Assembly (NCBI RefSeq): GCF_039555755.1 | Contig: NZ_CP154631.1 | Location: 2,852,001 to 2,916,000, forward strand | DNA from: Pseudomonas sediminis | GTDB lineage: Bacteria > Pseudomonadota > Gammaproteobacteria > Pseudomonadales > Pseudomonadaceae | Length of the DNA stretch: 64,000 nucleotides | Direction: 5' to 3' | Shown: positions 1-11,029 of the stretch, piece by piece | Layout: every line of letters starts with the position of its first letter | Numbering within the stretch: the stretch's first letter is position 1 | Made by a program: the position numbers and the translations under genes | Notes under the pieces: generated by a model | The model's database searches: none | Seen by the model: the letters and a program-made list of their open reading frames with translations, nothing else | Told to the model about the DNA's origin: nothing

Positions 1-645
1 GCCAAGCTGTTGCGCGTGCTGCAGAGCGGCCAGTTGCAGCGGGTCGGCTCGGATCGTGAGCACCGCGTCGATGTGCGAGTGATCGCCGCCACCAACCGCG
101 ACCTGGCAGCCGAAGTACGTGCCGGACGCTTTCGCGCCGACCTCTATCACCGCCTGAGCGTCTATCCGCTGCCGGTGCCGCCGCTGCGCGAGCGTGGCCG
201 CGATGTGTTGTTGCTGGCCGGCTACTTCCTCGAAGAGAACCGCGCCCGGCTGGGGCTGCGCAGCCTGCGACTGAGTGCGGAGGCGCAGAAGGCGCTGCTG
301 GGCCACGACTGGCCGGGCAACGTGCGCGAGCTGGAACACCTGATCGGCCGCGCGGCGATCAAGGCGCTGGCGCGCCATGGCGAGCGACCGCGCATTCTCA
401 GCCTCGACGTGCAGGACCTGGATCTGCCGATGGCCGAGACGCCGCCCTTGATCGACGAAGTGCTGGCGCCTGGTGAGCCGATGCCGACAGGTGTGGAGCT
501 GCGGACGGCGGTGGACGCCTTCCAGCGCAGGTTGATTGAACAGTGCCTGACACGGTATCAGGGCAAATGGGCCGACGCGGCGCGTGAGCTGGGCGTGGAT
601 CGCGCCAACCTCAGCCGCCTGGCCAGGCGCCTAGGCATTCGCTAG
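1..645 (+). CDS. norR: NorR-type sigma-54-dependent activator, 3' part
   Basis: The reading frame is open from the first base, so the gene is cut by the window edge. What remains is the second half of an AAA+ sigma-54 activator domain (DVRVIAATNRDL, FRADLYHRL, HDWPGNVRELEH) followed by a C-terminal Fis-type helix-turn-helix (WADAARELGVDRANLSRLA). This layout is that of bacterial enhancer-binding proteins. The C-terminal LGVDRANLSRLARRLG stretch resembles NorR, the nitric oxide sensor that activates NO-detoxifying genes. The N-terminal GAF domain that would prove NorR lies outside the window, so another NtrC-family regulator remains possible. A truncated globin operon lies nearby on the other strand. 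Confidence 0.75.
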   Translation, partial: AKLLRVLQSGQLQRVGSDREHRVDVRVIAATNRDLAAEVRAGRFRADLYHRLSVYPLPVPPLRERGRDVLLLAGYFLEENRARLGLRSLRLSAEAQKALLGHDWPGNVRELEHLIGRAAIKALARHGERPRILSLDVQDLDLPMAETPPLIDEVLAPGEPMPTGVELRTAVDAFQRRLIEQCLTRYQGKWADAARELGVDRANLSRLARRLGIR

Positions 646-654
646 CGGATTGTA

Positions 655-704
655 GGGAGGGGCTTTAGTCGCGATCTGTTCATGTCGCGGCTAAAGCCCC
701 TCCC
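655..704. repeat. REP-like hairpin, family A, between convergent genes
   Basis: The arms at 655-674 and 685-704 are an almost perfect 20-bp inverted repeat (GGGAGGGGCTTTAGTCGCGA and its complement) with a 10-nt loop. It lies between the stop of the NorR-type gene and the stop of the opposing methyltransferase gene, where it could act as a bidirectional terminator. Related hairpins with the same GGGAGGGGCT core occur at 32951-33011 and 56326-56384. Confidence 0.8.
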
Positions 705-710
705 ACAGGT

Positions 711-1640
711 TTATCCTTGCTGAAACACCAGCGCCTTCAATCCGCTCTCGGGCGAGATATCGGGAAACTCCGGTGGGTTGTCCAGGCGCTCGACGAAGCG
801 CAGTTGTGGCGCCTCTTTTGCCATGCCGTCGATGATGAAATCCGGGCCGATATCCGGGTCGTTGACGCAGGCCAGCACGGTACCGTGTTCGGTCAGCAGC
901 TCAGGCAGGCGCCGGAGAATCTTGGCGTAATCTTGGGTGAGGGCGAAGCTGCCTTTCTGGAAGCTTGGCGGGTCGATGATCACCAGGTCGTACGGGCCGC
1001 TCTTACGCACCTTGCCCCAGGACTTGAACAGCTCGTGACCGAGAAACTCCACCCGGGAGAGGTCATGCCCGTTCAGGCGATGGTTGTCGCGCCCGCGCGA
1101 CAGCGCAGCGCGTGCCATATCCAGATTGACCACATGCGCAGCACCGCCAGCGATGGCGGCCACGGAGAAGCCGCAGGTGTAGGCGAACAGGTTGAGTACG
1201 CGTTTGCCGGTGGCCTGCTCACGCACCCACTGGCGACCCAGGCGCATATCGAGGAACAGCCCGCTGTTCTGCTTGCTGCCCAAATCCAGCAGGTAGTGTA
1301 GGTCGTCCTCGATAATCGGCCATTGCGCCTGCGGCTCACCAGCCAGCCACTCGCTCTCGCTGCCCTGCACGTAGCGGTGCTGCAGCAGCAGGCCGCGCGC
1401 ACCGCTGGCCTGCCATTGCGGCGTTTCCAGCAACTCCATGAGCAGCGGCCTTAGCGCTGGCGACGGTTCGCGAAAAAACATCACCAGCACCATGCCGGAC
1501 AGCCAGTCGACGGTGATCTGCTCCAGCCCAGGCCAGCAGCGACCACGGCCATGGAACAGGCGACGAGTCTCGCTGCCGGGGTGGTTGTCCAGCGCCTGCA
1601 ACAGGTGCTCGCGCAGGGTGGCGAGGGCGGTATCAGTCAT
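711..1640 (-). CDS. Class I SAM-dependent methyltransferase, RlmI/YccW-like
   Basis: 309 residues. A Rossmann-fold methyltransferase: the SAM-binding motif I is RVLNLFAYTCGFSVAAI and the NPPY-like catalytic motif appears as IIDPPSFQKG, both typical of the 23S rRNA m5C1962 methyltransferase family (RlmI) and close relatives. The N-terminal PUA domain of true RlmI is not evident and the protein is shorter than E. coli RlmI (about 396 residues), so the substrate is uncertain. The start codon overlaps the 3' end of the FKBP gene by 8 bp, which implies translational coupling within a three-gene operon. Confidence 0.8.
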   Translation of the reverse strand: MTDTALATLREHLLQALDNHPGSETRRLFHGRGRCWPGLEQITVDWLSGMVLVMFFREPSPALRPLLMELLETPQWQASGARGLLLQHRYVQGSESEWLAGEPQAQWPIIEDDLHYLLDLGSKQNSGLFLDMRLGRQWVREQATGKRVLNLFAYTCGFSVAAIAGGAAHVVNLDMARAALSRGRDNHRLNGHDLSRVEFLGHELFKSWGKVRKSGPYDLVIIDPPSFQKGSFALTQDYAKILRRLPELLTEHGTVLACVNDPDIGPDFIIDGMAKEAPQLRFVERLDNPPEFPDISPESGLKALVFQQG

Positions 1641-1971
1641 CGCGGGTCAGCACTTCCAGCAGTTCGATCTCGAAGGTCAGGTCAGAATTGGGCGGAATTG
1701 CGCCCATGCTGCGCTCGCCATAACCCAGATGCGCCGGCACCTGCAGCTTGCGTTTGCCGCCGACCTGCATGCCCATCAGGCCCTGATCCCAGCCCTTGAT
1801 CACGCGGCCGGTGCCGATCACGCACTGGAAGGGTTTGCCGCGCGAGTAGGACGAGTCGAACTCGCTGCCATCGGCCAGCCAGCCGCGATATTGGGTGGTG
1901 ATCAGGGCGCCCTTGACCACGGCCTTGCCGTCGCCCAATTGCAGGTCTTCGATGATCAGTTGGTCAGTCAT
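1633..1971 (-). CDS. FKBP-type peptidyl-prolyl cis-trans isomerase
   Basis: 112 residues from the MTDQLIIED start; a longer upstream frame exists but would run into the globin gene. It is a single small FKBP domain with the family hallmarks YRGWLADGSEFDSS, VIKGWDQGLMGM and HLGYGERSMGAIPPNSDLTFEIELL. It is predicted to be a cytoplasmic prolyl isomerase, since no signal peptide is visible. It is the middle gene of an operon: it starts one base after the globin stop and overlaps the methyltransferase start. Confidence 0.9.
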   Translation of the reverse strand: MTDQLIIEDLQLGDGKAVVKGALITTQYRGWLADGSEFDSSYSRGKPFQCVIGTGRVIKGWDQGLMGMQVGGKRKLQVPAHLGYGERSMGAIPPNSDLTFEIELLEVLTRDD

Positions 1972-1972
1972 G

Positions 1973-2401
1973 TCAGATTTCCTTGCGGTGACGGTTTTGG
2001 CTGGCCTGCACCGAGCGTTCGGCGGGTACGCGCAGTTGAACCAGCAGGTAGTCGGCGAAGGCCGGGTCATAGTTCTGCAGGGCGATGGCGCCGGCCATGC
2101 AGCTCAGCCAGCTTTCCGCCAGCGCCTGGTCGATTGGCCACTGGGCATGGAAGGCTGGAATACTGATGCTGCCGTATTTTTCGGCGAACAGGCGTGGGCC
2201 GCCCAGCCAGCCACTGAGAAAGCACGCCAGCTTGTCGCGTGAGGCGCTCAGGTCGGCTGGGTGCAGGGCACGCAGTGCGGCGGCTTCGGGGCGTTCGTCC
2301 ATCAGTCGGTAGAAATCATCGACCAGGTGGCGCAGGCCGTCGATGCCACCGGCAGCCTGGTAGGAGGCATCGCCGGTGCCGTAGGGAGGGGTGTGGCTCA
2401 T
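1973..2401 (-). CDS. Group II truncated hemoglobin
   Basis: 142 residues starting MSHTPPYGTGDASY. Visible globin landmarks are the B10 tyrosine in DDFYRLMDE, the GGPRLFAEKYG turn, a histidine in IPAFHAQWPI at the place of the proximal F8 haem ligand, and a tryptophan in AESWLSCM at G8; together these point to group II. Such proteins bind O2 or NO and are linked to oxidative or nitrosative stress. It is the first gene of the operon with the FKBP isomerase and the methyltransferase. The nearby NorR-type gene fits an NO theme, but no shared promoter is visible. Confidence 0.85.
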   Translation of the reverse strand: MSHTPPYGTGDASYQAAGGIDGLRHLVDDFYRLMDERPEAAALRALHPADLSASRDKLACFLSGWLGGPRLFAEKYGSISIPAFHAQWPIDQALAESWLSCMAGAIALQNYDPAFADYLLVQLRVPAERSVQASQNRHRKEI

Positions 2402-2496
2402 CGCGTTATTCCGCGGAAAAGGCGCCATTGTAACCGCTCGCGTAGAATGGCCGGCCAGTTTGGTTTGAGGTAATGGGCAACTGCAGAGGCTGTTTT

Positions 2497-2587
2497 CTCC
2501 CCTCTCCCATTCATGGGAGAGGGGCCGGGGGAGAGGGGAAAAGCTCACACCCTCTCCCCAGCCCTCTCCCGCAAGCGGGAGAGGGGG
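2497..2587. repeat. CTCTCCC-rich double hairpin repeat
   Basis: Two hairpins in a row: CCCTCTCCCATTCATGGGAGAGGG followed by the pair CCCTCTCCCGCAAGCGGGAGAGGG, with an inverted GGGGGAGAGGGG / CCCTCTCCCC match between them. It sits between the divergent globin operon and polB, so promoter spacing on both sides includes this repeat. This is a common type of dispersed bacterial intergenic repeat; I make no functional claim. Confidence 0.75.
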
Positions 2588-2609
2588 CAGATCGTGCTTG
2601 CCTGAAAAG

Positions 2610-4976
2610 ATGATGATGCAACCCCAGCAAGGCTTCGTGCTCAGCCGCCATTGGCGCGATACGCCGGAAGGCACCGAGGTGGCCTTCTGGCTGGCGACCG
2701 ATGCCGGCCCGCGTCAGATACGCCTGCCGTGCCAGGAGACGGTGGCTTTTATCCCCGCCGAGCAGCGCGCCTGGGCCGAGCCATTGTTACGTAATGAGAA
2801 GGGCGTCGAGCTGCGCGAACTGACCTTGCGCGACTTCAAACACCGCCCGGTGCTGGGCCTGTATTGCCGCCAGTACCGCCAGTTGCTGCAACTGGAGAAG
2901 AAGCTGCGCCAGGTCGGCGTCGACGTCTACGAGGCCGATATCCGCCCGCCGGATCGCTACCTGATGGAGCGCTTTATCACCGCCAGCGTGCTGTTCGACG
3001 GTATCGAGCAGGAAGACGGCAGCCTGCTGTGCAAGTCGCTCAAACCCGCCACCGATTACCGCCCGGCGCTGCGCCTGGTGTCGCTGGATATCGAGACCAG
3101 CGCCCGCGGCGAGCTGTATTCCATCGCCCTGGAAGGCTGTGGTCAGCGCCAGGTGTATATGCTCGGCCCGGCCAATGGCGACGCGAGTATCGTCGACTTC
3201 GAACTGGAGTACTGCGACAGCCGCAAGGTGCTGCTCGAACGCCTGAACGACTGGCTGCAGCGGCATGATCCGGATGCCATCATCGGCTGGAACCTGGTGC
3301 AGTTCGACCTGCGCGTGCTGCGCGATCACGCCGAGCAACTCAAGGTCCCGCTGCTGCTGGGGCGTGGCGGCGACGTGATGGGCTGGCGCCAGCACAACAG
3401 CAGCCAGCACTACTTCGCCGAGGCGGCCGGGCGTTTGATCATCGACGGTATCGAGGCGCTGCGCTCAGCCACCTGGAGCTTCCCTTCGTTCAGCCTGGAA
3501 TCGGTGGCGCAGACCCTGCTCGGCGAGGGCAAGGCCATCGACACGCCCTATGCACGAATGGACGAGATCCAGCGCATGTTCGACGAGGACAAGCCGGCGC
3601 TGGCGCTCTACAACCTGAAGGACTGCGAGCTGGTCACGCGCATCTTTGCTCATACCGATCTGCTCGCCTTCCTGCTGGAGCGCTCCAGCGTCACTGGTTT
3701 AGCCGCCGACCGCAGCGGCGGCTCGGTGGCGGCCTTCACCCACCTGTACCTGCCGCCCATGCACCGTCTGGGTTTCGTCGCGCCCAATCTCGGTGACATT
3801 CGTGGCGAGAACAGCCCTGGCGGTTTCGTCATGGACTCGCGCCCCGGTCTGTACGATTCGGTGCTGGTGCTGGACTACAAGAGCCTGTACCCGTCGATCA
3901 TCCGCAGCTTTCTGATCGATCCGCTGGGGCTGGTCGAAGGGTTGCACCAGCCGGATGACGAACATTCGGTGGAGGGTTTTCGCGGCGCCCGTTTCTCGCG
4001 TACCCGGCATTGCCTGCCGGCCATCGTCGAGCGCGTCTGGCAGGGCCGTGAGGCGGCCAAGCGCGAGGGCAACGCGGCCTTGTCACAGGCGCTGAAGATC
4101 ATCATGAACGCCTTCTACGGTGTGCTTGGCTCCAGCGGCTGCCGCTTCTTCGACCCACGCCTGGCATCGTCCATCACCCTGCGCGGGCACCAGATCATGA
4201 AGCGCACCCGCGAGCTCATCGAAGCTGAGGGGCATGCGGTGATCTACGGCGACACCGACTCCACCTTCGTCTGGCTCGGCCGCGCCCACGACGAGGACGA
4301 GGCGACACACATCGGTCGCGCGCTGGTGGCTCGCGTCAACGCCTGGTGGCGCGAGCATCTGCAGCAGGAATACGGCCTGACCAGCGCCCTGGAGCTGCAG
4401 TTCGAGACCCATTACCGGCGCTTTCTCATGCCCACCATTCGCGGCACCGAGGAGGGCAGCAAGAAGCGTTATGCCGGCCTGGTTCACGACGTAGACGGCA
4501 GCGAACGCATGGTGTTCAAGGGGCTGGAGACGGTGCGCACCGACTGGTCGCCGCTGGCCCAGCGCTTCCAGCAGGAGCTGTATCGCCTGGTGTTCGCCGG
4601 CCAGCCCTACGAGGACTACGTGCGCGACTACGTGAAACGTACGCTGGCCGGCGAGCTGGACGAGTTGCTGGTCTATCGCAAGCGCTTGCGCCGGCGCCTC
4701 GATGACTACCAGCGCAACGTGCCGCCGCATGTGCGCGCCGCACGCCTGGCCGACGAGCACAACCAGCGTCTGGATCGACCGTTGCAGTACCAGCGCGGCG
4801 GCTGGATCAGCTACCTGATCACCACTAGCGGGCCGCAACCACTGGAGCGCCTGCTGTCACCGGTGGACTACGAGCACTACATCAGCCGTCAGTTGAAACC
4901 TGTGGCCGATGCCATCCTGCCGTTCGTCGGCGGTGAGTTCGAGCGGCTGGTAGATGGGCAGCTCGGGCTGTTCTGA
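2610..4976 (+). CDS. polB: DNA polymerase II (family B)
   Basis: 788 residues from the first ATG of an ATG-ATG-ATG run; a TTG twelve bases earlier and the third ATG are alternatives. It has the full family B layout: 3'-5' exonuclease motif I with DIE at about 160-162, motif [16 protein letters not shown] and motif [12 protein letters not shown], then polymerase motif [14 protein letters not shown], motif [17 protein letters not shown] and motif C YGDTDS at about 546-551. All acidic catalytic residues are present, so it should be active. In E. coli the enzyme is SOS-induced and restarts or bypasses damaged templates. No LexA box was spotted in the short repeat-filled leader. Confidence 0.95.
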   Translation: MMMQPQQGFVLSRHWRDTPEGTEVAFWLATDAGPRQIRLPCQETVAFIPAEQRAWAEPLLRNEKGVELRELTLRDFKHRPVLGLYCRQYRQLLQLEKKLRQVGVDVYEADIRPPDRYLMERFITASVLFDGIEQEDGSLLCKSLKPATDYRPALRLVSLDIETSARGELYSIALEGCGQRQVYMLGPANGDASIVDFELEYCDSRKVLLERLNDWLQRHDPDAIIGWNLVQFDLRVLRDHAEQLKVPLLLGRGGDVMGWRQHNSSQHYFAEAAGRLIIDGIEALRSATWSFPSFSLESVAQTLLGEGKAIDTPYARMDEIQRMFDEDKPALALYNLKDCELVTRIFAHTDLLAFLLERSSVTGLAADRSGGSVAAFTHLYLPPMHRLGFVAPNLGDIRGENSPGGFVMDSRPGLYDSVLVLDYKSLYPSIIRSFLIDPLGLVEGLHQPDDEHSVEGFRGARFSRTRHCLPAIVERVWQGREAAKREGNAALSQALKIIMNAFYGVLGSSGCRFFDPRLASSITLRGHQIMKRTRELIEAEGHAVIYGDTDSTFVWLGRAHDEDEATHIGRALVARVNAWWREHLQQEYGLTSALELQFETHYRRFLMPTIRGTEEGSKKRYAGLVHDVDGSERMVFKGLETVRTDWSPLAQRFQQELYRLVFAGQPYEDYVRDYVKRTLAGELDELLVYRKRLRRRLDDYQRNVPPHVRAARLADEHNQRLDRPLQYQRGGWISYLITTSGPQPLERLLSPVDYEHYISRQLKPVADAILPFVGGEFERLVDGQLGLF

Positions 4977-5114
4977 AATGCGCCGGCCGCCGCTCTGGGT
5001 AGAACCTCCGCGCGAGAAATGGGCTAATTGCCTTGAAATACTTTGCAAAATTCGCCCCGTTGAGCGGAGTTCGCGGCCTGAATATATTTGCGCCCGTGAT
5101 GCCGGGCCCCTCTG

Positions 5115-5162
5115 GCGGTTAACACCGCGATGTCGGAATCACAGTCTGTTCAATCTGACTGT
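5115..5162 (+). other. terC leader with two small hairpins
   Basis: Upstream of terC a GCGGT/ACCGC hairpin (about 5116-5129) and an ACAGTC/GACTGT hairpin (5141-5162) directly precede the AGGAGGGG ribosome binding site. The second stem ends at the edge of this site and could affect translation. I do not see the GGGGAGTAGC signature of the yybP-ykoY manganese riboswitch here, although TerC-family genes often carry it. Confidence 0.4.
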
Positions 5163-5173
5163 AGGAGGGGCTC

Positions 5174-6160
5174 ATGACTGCCCTCGAACCGTTTCTCTTC
5201 GCCGACTTCCTCGGCACGGCCACCTGGTTGTGGCTGGTCTTCATCGCTGTCGTCATCTCCCTGCTGGCCTTCGACCTTGGCGTGCTGAATCGCGATAACC
5301 GCGAGATCGGCGTGCGCGAGAGCCTGTTGCTCTCGGGTGGCTACATCACTGCGGGTCTGTTGTTCGGTGTCTGGGTGTTCTTCCAGAAGGGCGGCGACGC
5401 CAGCATGGATTACCTCACCGGCTTTCTGATCGAGAAATCGCTGTCGATGGACAACGTGTTTCTCATGGCCATGATCTTCAGCTTCCTCGCCATCCCGCGG
5501 CAGTACCAGCACAAGGTGCTGTTCTGGGGAATCATGGGCGTGCTGGTGCTGCGGGCGATCATGATCGGCCTGGGTGCAGCGCTGATTCACGAGTTCAGCT
5601 GGATTCTCTATGTGTTCGGCGCCTTCCTGTTCTTCACCGGCGTGAAGATGCTGTTCTCCAAGCTCGACGATGCGCCGGACCTGCAGAACAACGTGCTGGT
5701 CAAGTTCCTGCGCAAGCACCTGCGCGTGACTGATGAGCTGCACGGCCAACGCTTCTTCGTGCGCCAGGACGATGGCAAGGGGCGCAGCGTGCTGTGGGTG
5801 ACGCCGTTGTTCCTGGCGCTGATCCTGATCGAGTGCGCCGACCTGGTGTTCGCCATCGACAGCGTGCCGGCGATCTTCGCCATCACCCAGGATCCGTTCA
5901 TCGTCTACACCTCGAACATCTTCGCCATCCTCGGCTTGCGCGCCCTGTACTTCGCCCTGGCGGCGCTGATCCACCGCTTCGCCTACCTCAAGTACGCGCT
6001 GGCCCTGGTGCTGGTGTTCATCGGCGCGAAAATCTTCCTGGTCGGCATCATCGGCAAGATCCCGGCTGCGGTGTCGCTGAGCGTGACCCTGGGCCTGCTG
6101 ATCGGTGGCGTACTGCTGTCGCTGTACAAGACTCGCGGCCAGCCGCCCGCCAACATCTGA
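5174..6160 (+). CDS. TerC/Alx family membrane protein
   Basis: 328 residues with about nine predicted membrane segments. TerC family signatures include FDLGVLNRDNREI near the N terminus, EKSLSMDNVFLMAM, and IECADLVFAIDSVPAIFAITQDPFIVYTSN in the second half, with membrane-buried acidic residues thought to bind metal. Relatives such as E. coli Alx take part in manganese export or metal loading of exported enzymes. A strong AGGAGGGG site precedes the start. A Mn exporter gene, mntP, lies two genes downstream, which fits a metal homeostasis neighbourhood. Confidence 0.9.
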   Translation: MTALEPFLFADFLGTATWLWLVFIAVVISLLAFDLGVLNRDNREIGVRESLLLSGGYITAGLLFGVWVFFQKGGDASMDYLTGFLIEKSLSMDNVFLMAMIFSFLAIPRQYQHKVLFWGIMGVLVLRAIMIGLGAALIHEFSWILYVFGAFLFFTGVKMLFSKLDDAPDLQNNVLVKFLRKHLRVTDELHGQRFFVRQDDGKGRSVLWVTPLFLALILIECADLVFAIDSVPAIFAITQDPFIVYTSNIFAILGLRALYFALAALIHRFAYLKYALALVLVFIGAKIFLVGIIGKIPAAVSLSVTLGLLIGGVLLSLYKTRGQPPANI

Positions 6161-6219
6161 CATATGAACCGAGCCTCGTCACACTGGCGAGGTCCGGTTT
6201 CGCAAGTGGAGAAATCGAG

Positions 6220-6522
6220 ATGTATCAAACCTGGAAAAAACGCCTGACGCCTGTCGTCCTGGGCGTAGCGCTGATCACCCTGGCGGGCTGCGATGCTGCC
6301 GAGCAGTCCGCGCAGAAGCTCGCCGAAGAGGCGAAAAAGGAAGCACAGGCGCTGATCAGTGATTCAGTTGGCGAGGTGGTGGATGAGGTCAACCGCCAGG
6401 TGGACTCCCTGCAAGAGTCCACCAACCGAGCACTTGGCGAGGACGACAAGGAGAACGAGCAGGACGCCGAGACACCGCAGGCGAAGCCCGAGAAACCGCT
6501 CGAGCAGGGCGTCGAGACCTGA
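6220..6522 (+). CDS. Small predicted lipoprotein
   Basis: 100 residues. The N terminus is a lipoprotein signal, with charged MYQTWKKR, a hydrophobic run and the lipobox LAGC at residues 22-25. The mature part is very acidic and charged, with a predicted helical stretch (AEQSAQKLAEEAKKEAQALISD) and a proline- and glutamate-rich tail. GGAG lies eight bases before the ATG. No known domain is recognised; it is probably a periplasmic or outer-membrane-attached protein of unknown role. Confidence 0.75.
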   Translation: MYQTWKKRLTPVVLGVALITLAGCDAAEQSAQKLAEEAKKEAQALISDSVGEVVDEVNRQVDSLQESTNRALGEDDKENEQDAETPQAKPEKPLEQGVET

Positions 6523-6604
6523 TGCAAGGTCGGCGGTGCAGGCACCGCTGAGCGGTTGCTGGGCGCCGCCACTTCCGCCCCGGCGCGCTTGGGTTTATCC
6601 TGCG

Positions 6605-6712
6605 CACCTCTTTGGGGAGTAGCCTGCCGTCGCGCTAGCGTCGGCGCGTTGGTCAACATTCTCGGCAACCTGCCGTGGCCAACGCATCCGCTGGGATTGG
6701 TGAGACCAACGA
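6605..6712 (+). ncRNA. yybP-ykoY manganese riboswitch
   Basis: The leader of mntP holds the conserved pieces of this riboswitch class: GGGGAGTAGC at 6614-6623, GGTCAACATTCTCGGC near 6651-6666 and GTGAGACCAA near 6700-6709. The basal stem can pair TTGG (6612-6615) with CCAA (6706-6709). The E. coli mntP leader has the same element, and the class binds Mn2+ to switch on Mn export genes. Exact borders are approximate. The location, orientation and downstream gene all fit. Confidence 0.85.
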
Positions 6713-6776
6713 CAGTCCTGTGCCAGGTCGGGCGCGCAGTGGCTTGTCGTTGACTCAGGCCCGGCTGGAGTTTCCC

Positions 6777-7346
6777 TTGAATCCTCTCTCGCTGCTTCTT
6801 CTGTCATTCGCCATGTCGACGGATGCCTTCGCTGCTGCCATCGGCAAGGGCTCGGGCCTGCACAAGCCGCGCTTCGCCGAAGCCCTGCGTGCCGGCTTGA
6901 TCTTCGGCACCATCGAGGCCATCACGCCGATCATCGGCTGGCTGATCGGCCAGGCGGCCAGCCGCTTCGTCCTTGAGTGGGATCACTGGATCGCCTTCGT
7001 GCTGCTGGTCGGGCTCGGCGTGCACATGATTCACGCGGGCCTCAGTGCCGATGACGATGCGTCTGAAGACAAACCCTCGCGCCATTCCTTTTGGGTGCTG
7101 GCTGTCACCGCGGTGGCCACCAGCATCGACGCCCTGGCCGTTGGCGTGAGCCTCGCCTTTGTCGAGGTGAACATACTGGTCGCAGCACTTTGTATCGGTT
7201 TGGCCACCACCCTGATGGTGACATTGGGCATGTTGCTCGGTCGTATGCTCGGTCAACTGGTTGGCAAGCGTGCCGAGATCGTCGGCGGTGTAGTGCTGAT
7301 GCTGGTTGGCGCGACGATTCTCTACGAACACTTTGCGAGTCTGTGA
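6777..7346 (+). CDS. mntP: Manganese efflux pump MntP
   Basis: 189 residues from a TTG start at 6777, chosen because GGAG lies six bases upstream and because the protein then begins [24 protein letters not shown], aligning with E. coli MntP. A longer upstream frame would run through the riboswitch and is unlikely. About six membrane segments arise from two related halves ([14 protein letters not shown] and [12 protein letters not shown]), each with a buried Asp in an S-x-D-A motif. It exports Mn2+ from the cytoplasm and is controlled by the leader riboswitch. Confidence 0.92.
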   Translation: MNPLSLLLLSFAMSTDAFAAAIGKGSGLHKPRFAEALRAGLIFGTIEAITPIIGWLIGQAASRFVLEWDHWIAFVLLVGLGVHMIHAGLSADDDASEDKPSRHSFWVLAVTAVATSIDALAVGVSLAFVEVNILVAALCIGLATTLMVTLGMLLGRMLGQLVGKRAEIVGGVVLMLVGATILYEHFASL

Positions 7347-7348
7347 AC

Positions 7349-8254
7349 ATGAACATGTCCCTGCGTTTTCTGAGAAACGCACTGCTGGCAGCTGCTGCGC
7401 TGATCGCCGCTGCCCTGGCGTTCTTCGCCTGGCAATACTTCTTTCCGGTGCAGGCCGCCAGTGGCTGGTCGTATCGCGTCGCCTACGACGGCGTACAGAA
7501 GGCGGCCGGGCTGGCACGAGCGCCGGGTGGCGGCATTCTGGTCAGCCAGGAACTGCAGGATGGTCGCGGCAGTATCCTGTTGATGCAGCCCGACGGCGAC
7601 CGCGAAGTGGTGGTCGAAGGCCTGTCCAAACCCGATGGCCTGCTCAGCGCCCGTGGTGGCCTGGTGTTCAGCCAGGAGTCGGGTGATAAGCCGGTCAGCT
7701 TCCTGCAGGGCAAGCGTGTTTCCGAGCTGTTCGCGGGCGATCAGGTGCAGGGGCTGTGGGACGATGGTCACTACCTGTATGCCATCGAGGACCGCAAGGG
7801 AAATGGCCGGCTATGGCGCTACCGCTGGGATGATCGGCAACTGAGCGTGGTGCGTGACAACCTCTCGGAGACCGAGTCGATCACCCGCTGCACCGACGGC
7901 CGCATGCTATATAGCGAAAAGGAAACCGGGGTGATTCGCGAGCTGCGCGAGGATGGCCGCGACCCGGTAGTGATCGATGGCCTACGCAACCCGACCTTCC
8001 TGCTGTGCGACGAGCAGGGGCTATGGATCAGCGAGGACTCGACCCATCGCGCCCGCCTGCTGCTGGTCGACGCCCAGGGCGAGCAGACCACCGTGTTGTC
8101 GTTCCTCAAGGCGCCGCAAGCGATCCTGCCCTTGGACGATGGTCGTTACCTGATCGCCGAAGGTGGGCGTGATCGAGTGCTGGAATTGAGCGTGGTGAGA
8201 TCGGCAGGCGGCCTTAAAAAAACCGAGATTGCCAGCGACCGGCAGGGCGGTTGA
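7349..8254 (+). CDS. Membrane-anchored beta-propeller (SMP-30/gluconolactonase-like) protein
   Basis: 301 residues. A single hydrophobic N-terminal segment (ALLAAAALIAAALAFFAWQYFF) serves as signal or anchor. The rest is a series of short repeated blades such as GLARAPGGGILVSQE, GLSKPDGLLSARGGLVFSQE and GLRNPTFLLCDEQGLWISED, as in SMP-30/NHL-type propellers. The start follows mntP by only two bases, so it may be co-transcribed and so placed under the Mn riboswitch. The substrate is unknown; the lactonase name reflects fold only. Confidence 0.65.
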   Translation: MNMSLRFLRNALLAAAALIAAALAFFAWQYFFPVQAASGWSYRVAYDGVQKAAGLARAPGGGILVSQELQDGRGSILLMQPDGDREVVVEGLSKPDGLLSARGGLVFSQESGDKPVSFLQGKRVSELFAGDQVQGLWDDGHYLYAIEDRKGNGRLWRYRWDDRQLSVVRDNLSETESITRCTDGRMLYSEKETGVIRELREDGRDPVVIDGLRNPTFLLCDEQGLWISEDSTHRARLLLVDAQGEQTTVLSFLKAPQAILPLDDGRYLIAEGGRDRVLELSVVRSAGGLKKTEIASDRQGG

Positions 8255-8269
8255 GGCCCGGCTGACGGC

Positions 8270-9403
<1,134 letters not shown>

Positions 9404-9425
9404 TCAATCAACGGGGTCAAATGAA

Positions 9426-9453
9426 AAAGGCGAAGCTGGAGGGCTTCGCCTTT
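9426..9453 (-). terminator. Rho-independent terminator of rhlB
   Basis: Perfect 11-bp stem AAAGGCGAAGC / GCTTCGCCTTT with a short loop, followed on the minus strand by a T run (CCTTTTTCATTT). It lies just downstream of the rhlB stop and before dauA, both on the minus strand, so it separates the two transcripts. Confidence 0.88.
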
Positions 9454-9470
9454 GTTCTGCTTCGGCCTTA

Positions 9471-10919
<1,449 letters not shown>

Positions 10920-11029
10920 GGGCTTCTCATCGACTGGTTAAGGAGTGAACGCCCGCCAGTGTAATGCAAGACGCGGGCGTGGCGAAGTGCTTCGCTCGCG
11001 TCTGTCAAGAGGACCGTGCGCCCAGCACC

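Noticed and set aside
4977..5173. A yybP-ykoY riboswitch in front of terC
   Set aside because: Two hairpins are present but the GGGGAGTAGC and GAGACC conserved blocks are missing; they are found instead before mntP.
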